A stretch of DNA of 64,000 bases from Zongyangia hominis (GTDB taxonomy: Bacteria > Bacillota > Clostridia > Oscillospirales > Ruminococcaceae), in the NCBI RefSeq assembly GCF_014385095.1, contig NZ_JACRTC010000004.1, positions 178,079-242,078 on the forward strand, read 5' to 3'. The notes beneath the pieces were generated by a model. It had not been told where the DNA came from, searched no databases, and saw only the letters and a program-made list of their open reading frames with translations. The position numbers and the translations under genes are program-made. The first letter of the stretch is position 1. Each line of letters starts with the position of its first letter. Positions 59,204-64,000 of the stretch are shown here, in pieces.

Positions 59204-59914
59204 TCACCAGCCGCTGATGTGGCCCCGCACCATGGCGCCGAAGAGCCGCTTTTTAAGGCCTGGGTGGGTCTTTTCCAATTCGTTGAGATAGTCCTTGGCC
59301 CATTGGCGCTGGGTGAAGGTGTCCGCCGGACACTGGCTCTTGACGATGGGGAGCTGACAGCGCCGGGCGGCGGAGGCAACGTCCCGCTCGGGGGCGTAGA
59401 TCATGGGGCGGATCATGGTCAGGTCCTTGCGGGAGAGGTAGGAGACCGGGGAGAAGCAGCCTAAGCGCCCCTCGTGGAAGAGGTTGAGCAGGAAGGTCTC
59501 CACCGCGTCGTCATAGTGATGGCCCAAGGCGATCTTGTTACAACCGTACTCCTTGGCCGCGTCGTGGAGCGCGCCCCGGCGCATCCGGGCGCAGAGGCTG
59601 CAGGGATTGGGCTCTTTGCGGATGTCGAAGACCACCGGGCCGATGTCGGTGCGTTTGAGGACAAAGGGCGCCTCCAACTCCCCGCACAGGGTCTCGATGG
59701 CGGAATAGTCGGCGGGGACGCCTCCGAACATGGGGTCCAAGGTGACGGCTACCACCTGATAGTCGATGCCGATAAAGCGGCGCAGACGGCAAAGCCCCGT
59801 CAGCAGGACCACCGAATCTTTGCCGCCGCTGACGCCCACCGCCACCCGGTCCCCATCCTGGAGCATTTGGTAGTCGGTGATGGCCTTTCTCATATATCCC
59901 ATCATTTTCTGCAT
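59204..59914 (-). CDS. ttcA: TtcA-family tRNA thiolation ATPase
   Basis: The 236-residue PP-loop ATPase has VGVSGGKDSVVLLTGL near 26-41, and CSLCARMRRGAL near 105-116 and the GHHYDDAVETFLLN segment near 130-143 that mark the TtcA/TtuA group. CSLC would bind the 4Fe-4S cluster. TtcA makes 2-thiocytidine at tRNA position 32; close relatives thiolate other sites, so the exact target is inferred. Minus-strand AAGGAGGGCGGCGCC precedes the ATG. A minus-strand TATAAT is at 59952-59947. Confidence 0.88.
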   Translation of the reverse strand: MQKMMGYMRKAITDYQMLQDGDRVAVGVSGGKDSVVLLTGLCRLRRFIGIDYQVVAVTLDPMFGGVPADYSAIETLCGELEAPFVLKRTDIGPVVFDIRKEPNPCSLCARMRRGALHDAAKEYGCNKIALGHHYDDAVETFLLNLFHEGRLGCFSPVSYLSRKDLTMIRPMIYAPERDVASAARRCQLPIVKSQCPADTFTQRQWAKDYLNELEKTHPGLKKRLFGAMVRGHISGW

Positions 59915-60153
59915 GGCGCCGCCCTCCTTTTCTAAGGGTTCTACTTATTATATATAAGGAATAAGCTCACCGCACAAAAAAGATGCGGCACAGCAACCCT
60001 ATTTTACAGGAAAAAGGGAGGGGATACAATCGGCGGGCCCATCTTTTTTTGTGAAAAAAGTGAAATGGCGGACGAGAATGAGAGAGAAATCGAGAGATCG
60101 GATGAGAAAATAAGAGTATACGAAGAGTAAATTAAATATTTGATAAAAAAGTA

Positions 60154-60182
60154 TTGACAGGGGAAGCGTGTTTCACTATAAT
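60154..60182 (+). promoter_or_regulatory. rplM-rpsI promoter
   Basis: Consensus TTGACA (60154-60159), a 17-base spacer, then TATAAT (60177-60182): the best sigma-A match in the window, as expected for ribosomal protein genes. Confidence 0.93.
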
Positions 60183-60189
60183 GATACAT

Positions 60190-60321
60190 GCGACTTGATG
60201 TCTAAACCGCTCTTTTGGGCGGGTTTTGATAGGAAAGTTTCACGAAAAAGCGCATTCCGAGCCCTCGCGGAGAGGGCGAAGAAGATCGGAATGGGCAAGA
60301 TACTTTGGGAGGTAAAAAAGT
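60190..60321 (+). promoter_or_regulatory. rplM leader, candidate L13 autoregulatory RNA
   Basis: A 130-base leader with AACCGCTCTTTTGGGCGGGTT near 60204-60225 and CCGA-GCCCTC-GCGGA-GAGGGC...TCGG near 60256-60290. Firmicute rplM transcripts carry an L13-binding leader; position fits, but I cannot confirm the consensus by eye. Confidence 0.5.
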
Positions 60322-60750
60322 ATGTCAACGACAATGCCAAAAGCTGGCGAAATCAGCCGCAAATGGTATGTGCTCGATGCCGCCGGCAAGCCCCTGGGCC
60401 GCACCGCCGCGCTGGCTGCGCACATCTTAAACGGCAAACATAAGCCCACCTATGCTCCTCATGTGGACTGCGGCGATCATGTCATCATCATCAACGCAGA
60501 GAAGGCGGTTCTCACCGGTAAGAAGCTGGAGCAGAAGTATTACCGTCATCACACCGGCTGGATCGGCGGCCTCAAAGAGATCCGCTACGACGCCCTGATG
60601 AAAGAGAACCCGGAAAAAGCGATGATGCTGGCCGTGAAAGGAATGCTGCCCTCCAATACCGTGGGTGCCAATTCCCTCAAACGCTGCCGCGTATTCAAAG
60701 GCGCGGAGCACACCCATGCGGCACAGAATCCTGAAATGTGGTCGCTGTAA
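60322..60750 (+). CDS. rplM: 50S ribosomal protein L13
   Basis: The 142-residue protein matches L13: WYVLDAAGKPLGRTAALAAH near 15-34, HVDCGDHVIIINAEKAVLTG near 48-67, KYYRHHTGWIGGLKE near 73-87 and GMLPSNTVGANSLKRCRVF near 109-127. ATG 60322 follows GGGAGGTAAAAAAGT. It assembles early in the 50S subunit. It is followed after 22 bases by rpsI, the standard pair. Confidence 0.98.
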   Translation: MSTTMPKAGEISRKWYVLDAAGKPLGRTAALAAHILNGKHKPTYAPHVDCGDHVIIINAEKAVLTGKKLEQKYYRHHTGWIGGLKEIRYDALMKENPEKAMMLAVKGMLPSNTVGANSLKRCRVFKGAEHTHAAQNPEMWSL

Positions 60751-60772
60751 GAACAGAAAGGAGGACAAATAG

Positions 60773-61171
60773 ATGTACGATTCCAAACCATTCTTTTATG
60801 GAACAGGCAGAAGAAAACATTCCGTTGCCAGAGTAAGACTCTATGCGGGCAGCGGTGCAATAAAGATTAACGGCCGTGATATCGACGATTATTTCGGTCT
60901 GGATACCCTCAAACTCATTGTCCGTCAGCCCCTGGAGCTGACGAATACCAACGGCAGTTTTGACATCGAGTGCAACGTCGGCGGCGGCGGTGTCACCGGC
61001 CAGGCTGGCGCCATCCGTCACGGCATCTCCAGAGCGCTGCTCGAGTACAACGAGGAGCTGCGCCCCATCCTGAAGAAAGCGGGCTTCCTGACCCGCGATC
61101 CGCGTATGAAAGAGCGTAAGAAGTACGGCCTCAAGGCTGCCCGTCGCGCTCCGCAGTTCAGCAAGCGCTAA
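60773..61171 (+). CDS. rpsI: 30S ribosomal protein S9
   Basis: The 132-residue protein has [20 protein letters not shown] near 7-26, [20 protein letters not shown] near 67-86 and the conserved C-terminus [20 protein letters not shown] then APQFSKR, which contacts P-site tRNA. ATG follows AAAGGAGGACAAATAG. It is the last core chromosomal gene before the mobile-element-like segment. Confidence 0.98.
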   Translation: MYDSKPFFYGTGRRKHSVARVRLYAGSGAIKINGRDIDDYFGLDTLKLIVRQPLELTNTNGSFDIECNVGGGGVTGQAGAIRHGISRALLEYNEELRPILKKAGFLTRDPRMKERKKYGLKAARRAPQFSKR

Positions 61172-61189
61172 ACTTTATCAAAAGTGGTC

Positions 61190-61224
61190 AAAAACCCCGG
61201 AACTACGCGGTTTCCGGGGTTTTT
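61190..61224 (+). terminator. rplM-rpsI terminator
   Basis: AAAAACCCCGGAAA, an ACTACGCGG-type loop, then TTTCCGGGGTTTTT, 18 bases after the stop. Confidence 0.93.
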
Positions 61225-61614
61225 CCTTTTCAAATGGTTTGACGCAATTTGACAGAACGAAGCCTCTTTTAACCCGTTTTCTATGGGTTAAATGGTGGAC
61301 AACCACCCCAAAAAGAGGGCTTATGGGTTAAAAAATAGGACAACCGAGACGCGATTTTGGGATGCCAAGGGGATGTTTATTTATACATCTCCAAGAGACC
61401 TTTTTCGTGAAAACGGTTTGTCTGAATTTGACCTAATTTGAACAAAAGAGAATAAATCTAATCGCCAAGCGCTCAGTATTTTCTACTGGGCGCTTTTTGC
61501 GTTTCCGGGGAATTTCATTCCGGGATAAGAAAAGGCCGTCACTTTCAATTTTTGAAGTGGCGGCTTTTTCTATTTCCAGAAGCCATAGAACAATTCAGAA
61601 ATGAGGTGAAGTCA
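61225..61614 (+). other. Left boundary region of a putative integrative element
   Basis: A shift to AT-richer sequence without supported genes. It holds related short motifs (TTTGACGCAATTTGACAGAA at 61238-61257; AATTTGACCTAATTTGAAC at 61424-61442), a TATGGGTTAAA pair (61281-61291, 61322-61332; both followed by GGACAAC), and two terminator-like hairpins at 61468-61496 and 61531-61570. These may include an attachment or origin-like site of the element whose ParA/ParB genes follow. The exact junction is not visible. Confidence 0.45.
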
Positions 61615-62436
61615 TTGAACACGCAAATCATCGCCATCGCCAACCAGAAAGGCGGCGTTGGCAAGACAACCACCTGCGCGAACCTGGGGATTGGGCTGGC
61701 GCAGGCCGGAAAGAAAGTGCTGCTGATCGACGGGGACCCGCAAGGCAGCCTGACCATCAGCCTGGGCCACCCCCAGCCGGACAAGCTGCCCTTTACCCTG
61801 TCCGACGCGATGGGCCGTATCCTGATGGACGAGCCGCTGCGCCCCGGCGAGGGTATCCTGCACCACCCGGAGGGCGTTGACCTGATGCCCGCAGACATCC
61901 AGCTCTCCGGCATGGAGGTCTCCCTGGTGAACGCCATGAGCCGAGAGACCATCCTGCGGCAGTATCTGGACACGCTCAAGGGACAGTATTCCCATATCCT
62001 GATTGACTGCCAGCCATCCCTGGGTATGCTCACGGTCAACGCCCTGGCCGCCGCCAACAGGGTCATAATCCCCGTTCAGGCGGAGTACCTGCCCGCCAAG
62101 GGCCTGGAACAGCTGCTCCAGACCGTAAACAAGGTGAAGCGGCAGATCAACCCCAAGCTCCAGATCGACGGCATATTGCTGACGATGGTGGACAACCGCA
62201 CCAACTTCGCCAAGGAGATTGCCGCCCTGCTGCGGGAGACCTATGGCAGCAAAATCAAGGTGTTCGGCACCGAGATTCCCCATTCTGTCCGGGCAAAGGA
62301 GATCAGCGCCGAGGGCAAAAGCATTTTTGCCCATGACCCTAATGGCAAGGTGGCCGAGGGCTATAAGAATCTGACCAAGGAGGTGATAAAACTTGAAAAG
62401 CAGCGCGAAAAAAGTAGAGCTGGCTCCATACGATGA
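61615..62436 (+). CDS. parA: ParA-family ATPase of a mobile element
   Basis: The 273-residue protein is read from TTG 61615, 6 bases after GAGGTG; an ATG at 61552 lies in a terminator hairpin. It has KGGVGKTTTCANLG near 12-25, IDGDPQGSLTISLG near 41-54, LIDCQPSLGML near 122-132 and the HSVRAKEISAEGKSIFAHDP tail typical of the ParA that heads Tn1549-like and related ICE or plasmid modules. Distinct from the chromosomal Soj at 6239. It overlaps parB by 44 bases. Confidence 0.92.
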   Translation: MNTQIIAIANQKGGVGKTTTCANLGIGLAQAGKKVLLIDGDPQGSLTISLGHPQPDKLPFTLSDAMGRILMDEPLRPGEGILHHPEGVDLMPADIQLSGMEVSLVNAMSRETILRQYLDTLKGQYSHILIDCQPSLGMLTVNALAAANRVIIPVQAEYLPAKGLEQLLQTVNKVKRQINPKLQIDGILLTMVDNRTNFAKEIAALLRETYGSKIKVFGTEIPHSVRAKEISAEGKSIFAHDPNGKVAEGYKNLTKEVIKLEKQREKSRAGSIR

Positions 62437-63319
62437 TTTGTTTTCCACCGAGGAAAGCCGCCAGGATGCCAAGCTGGAGAAGATACAGGAAATTCCGCTG
62501 TCTGAGCTGCACCCATTTAAGGGGCATCCCTTCAAAGTCAAGGATGACGAGGCCATGATGGAGACCGCCGACAGCGTTCGGCAGTATGGTGTTCTGGTTC
62601 CGGCGATCGCCCGCCCGGACCCGGAGGGCGGCTATGAGCTGGTTGCCGGTCACAGGCGGCACCGGGCCAGTGAGCTGGCCGAGAAAGAAACCATGCCTGT
62701 CATTGTCCGAGACCTGGACGATGATGCTGCCACTATCATCATGGTGGACAGCAACTTACAACGTGAAAGCCTGCTCCCCAGCGAAAGGGCCTTTGCTTAC
62801 AAGATGAAGCTGGAGGCTATGAAACACCAAGGCGCACGGGGGGACTTAACTTCGTCCCAACTTGGGACGAAGTTGCGTGCAGATGAATTGTTGGCGCAGC
62901 AGGCTGGTTCGAGTAGGAACCAGGTGCAGCGCTATATCCGCCTGACGGAGCTGATTCCCGAACTGCTGGATATGGTCGATGAAAAGAAAATCGCCCTCAA
63001 TCCGGCTTATGAGCTGTCCTTTCTCAAAAAAGAAGAACAGCGGGATTTGCTGGACGCGATGGACAGCGAACAGGCTACCCCCTCTCTCTCCCAGGCTCAG
63101 CGACTCAAGAAATACAGCCAGGAGGGACATCTGACCCTCGATATGATGCGCGTCATCATGGGTGAGGAAAAGAAAAGTGATCTCGACAAAGTGACTTTCA
63201 CCTCCGACACCCTGCGGAAGTATTTCCCCAAAAGCTATACGCCCCAGCGGATGCAGGAAACCATTATCAAACTGCTGGAGGCGTGGCAGAAGAAGCGCCA
63301 GAGAGACCAGGAACGATGA
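62393..63319 (+). CDS. parB: ParB/RepB-like partition protein of a mobile element
   Basis: The 308-residue protein starts at TTG 62393 within the parA end (AAGGAGGTGATAAAAC just upstream). The ParB domain has ELVAGHRRHRASELAEKE near 82-99 and VDSNLQRESLLPSERAFAYK near 119-138, followed by an HTH region (LRADELLAQQAGSSRNQVQR near 161-180). The coding sequence contains a 27-base inverted repeat at 62848-62874. With parA it would stabilise an excised or circular form of the element. Confidence 0.9.
   Translation: MKSSAKKVELAPYDDLFSTEESRQDAKLEKIQEIPLSELHPFKGHPFKVKDDEAMMETADSVRQYGVLVPAIARPDPEGGYELVAGHRRHRASELAEKETMPVIVRDLDDDAATIIMVDSNLQRESLLPSERAFAYKMKLEAMKHQGARGDLTSSQLGTKLRADELLAQQAGSSRNQVQRYIRLTELIPELLDMVDEKKIALNPAYELSFLKKEEQRDLLDAMDSEQATPSLSQAQRLKKYSQEGHLTLDMMRVIMGEEKKSDLDKVTFTSDTLRKYFPKSYTPQRMQETIIKLLEAWQKKRQRDQER
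62848..62874. repeat. Perfect inverted repeat inside mobile-element parB
   Basis: AACTTCGTCCCAA-C-TTGGGACGAAGTT: 13-bp perfect arms around one base, in the segment encoding TSSQLGTKLRAD. It could be a ParB-binding (parS-like) site or an mRNA hairpin. Confidence 0.85.
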
Positions 63320-63331
63320 AAGGAGCCGCCT

Positions 63332-63607
63332 ATGAGGGATATTTCAGCCCGTGAGCTGAAAGGACACAATATCTTGGCCGTAGAGCGTTTTCAGGACAGC
63401 ACCCGCTGGATGATCGAGTTTTCCGTTCAGCGCCCTTGTTCCTACGGCTGCCCCGGCGATGATATGCGGCTGTTTCTTACGGAGGACGGGTATCAGGCCG
63501 CCCTCGTAAGCCAGAAGCGTCGGGAAATCAAAATCAAGCGGTATGCCCGTGTGATCGAGGGCCATGTGCTCGACTTCAAACCGGACAAGCGCCGCCGCCA
63601 CCCGTAA
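63332..63607 (+). CDS. Conserved small protein of the mobile element (91 aa)
   Basis: ATG 63332 follows AAAGGAGCCGCCT. The 91-residue basic protein (RELKGHNILAVERFQDSTRW, CSYGCPGDDMRLFLTEDGYQ, then a basic KRRRHP end) resembles short proteins of unknown function found after parB in clostridial integrative elements. There is no signal peptide or membrane segment. It lies 12 bases after parB in the same operon. Confidence 0.75.
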   Translation: MRDISARELKGHNILAVERFQDSTRWMIEFSVQRPCSYGCPGDDMRLFLTEDGYQAALVSQKRREIKIKRYARVIEGHVLDFKPDKRRRHP

Positions 63608-63640
63608 ACTCATTATCACTACGAAAGGAAAGGAATGAAT

Positions 63641-63826
63641 ATGTGTACTGTCCAGAGCATCAAAGATGCCATCCGGGAAAGTTGCCAGTCCCAGTATGAT
63701 ATGGAATCCACCGACATTGACCGGGTTTTGCAGACCCTCCCGTTTTCGGAGCATGAGCCGATGTTCAGTCATCCGCCGAAGTACAAGCGTCCTTACCGGC
63801 CCTGGCAGAACAACAAAAACAGCTGA
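63641..63826 (+). CDS. Small conserved hypothetical protein of the mobile element (61 aa)
   Basis: ATG 63641, 7 bases after GAAAGGAAAGG, is preferred over ATG 63635. The product starts MCTVQSIKDAIRESCQSQYD and ends PKYKRPYRPWQNNKNS. No recognised domain. It is the last gene of the parAB unit before a terminator. Confidence 0.7.
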   Translation: MCTVQSIKDAIRESCQSQYDMESTDIDRVLQTLPFSEHEPMFSHPPKYKRPYRPWQNNKNS

Positions 63827-63828
63827 AA

Positions 63829-63866
63829 GCCACAGTCTTTTTCACGAAGGATTGTGGCTTTTTTCA
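63829..63866 (+). terminator. Terminator of the mobile-element parAB operon
   Basis: AAGCCACA, a loop of about 20 bases, then TGTGGCTT followed by TTTT, just after the stop of the last small gene. Beyond it (63867-64000) I see AT-rich sequence and a possible Lys/Arg-rich frame from GTG 63924 that runs off the edge; not supported as a gene. Confidence 0.75.
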
Positions 63867-64000
63867 TGCCCTAAAATTAGAAAGACCTGCTAATAAAAGT
63901 CAAGTAGAAATTTCAGATTTTTAGTGAAGCAAAAAAGGCAACACAAAATCAAGCCGCTGAGCGTTTCAAAATTAAAACGGCGGCCAGCCAGATGGTATAA

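Noticed and set aside
59076-59291. GTG-start frame overlapping the RHH gene, considered as a toxin partner
   Set aside because: It runs straight through a perfect terminator palindrome and then antisense to ttcA; no toxin-like sequence.

Overview
The window looks like chromosomal DNA from a GC-rich, obligately anaerobic Clostridia member, most likely in the Oscillospirales (Ruminococcaceae/Oscillospiraceae). Support: the gene order jag-mnmE-mnmG-rsmG-noc-parA-parB-serS typical of Firmicutes near oriC; sigma-A type promoters; strong GGAGG ribosome binding sites with some TTG/GTG starts; pyruvate:ferredoxin oxidoreductase; and two [FeFe]-hydrogenase clusters. I cannot name the genus. oriC itself should lie to the left of base 1.

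Layout. 1-7876: tRNA modification/methylation genes and chromosome partitioning, with three parS-like sites, one inside mnmG. 7891-12104: serS, an acyl-ACP thioesterase, and guaB behind an attenuator-like leader. 12275-16772: a secreted Thr/Pro-repeat protein, aroE, a small Xre regulator with a divergent small gene, and an orphan ABC ATPase. 17109-19411: two tRNAs and a pair of PH-domain membrane proteins. 19919-27253: complete phosphate system pstSCAB-phoU-phoPR. 27502-29971: small protein, class B sortase, LytTR regulator plus DUF3021 partner. 30295-35301: electron-bifurcating type [FeFe] hydrogenase operon. 35857-37838: Nudix hydrolase and M14 peptidase. 38140-42185: sensory-type [FeFe] hydrogenase (HydS-like) operon with PHP, DRTGG and ATPase proteins. 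42525-44643: structured leader and two degenerate nitrilase-fold proteins. 44681-49505: small membrane protein, Xre pair, a secreted coiled-coil protein behind two tandem c-di-GMP-I riboswitches, and a CBS-domain transporter. 50336-53881: nifJ. 54472-58619: a two-component system and a LytTR regulator. 58894-61171: ribbon-helix-helix protein, TtcA, rplM-rpsI. From about 61230 an integrative-element-like module (ParA, ParB, two small conserved proteins) begins and runs off the right edge.

Physiology. PFOR makes acetyl-CoA and reduced ferredoxin; the HndABCD-type hydrogenase can dispose of those electrons together with NADH as H2; the HydS operon probably senses H2 or redox state and signals through PHP, DRTGG and ATPase proteins. 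Phosphate uptake and sensing are encoded together. Cyclic di-GMP appears to control a secreted coiled-coil protein.

The most striking unexplained feature is a family of GC-rich interspersed repeats, about 100-130 bp per unit, bounded by short palindromes of the CCACC-TRCC-GGTGG kind. I find them at about 16 intergenic loci in both orientations. They are often tandem, sometimes inside operons, and they sometimes supply the stop codon of the upstream gene. Other leads are the complementary loss of catalytic residues in the nitrilase pair, the unidentified structured leader in front of it, and a PHP gene whose only plausible start is ATC.
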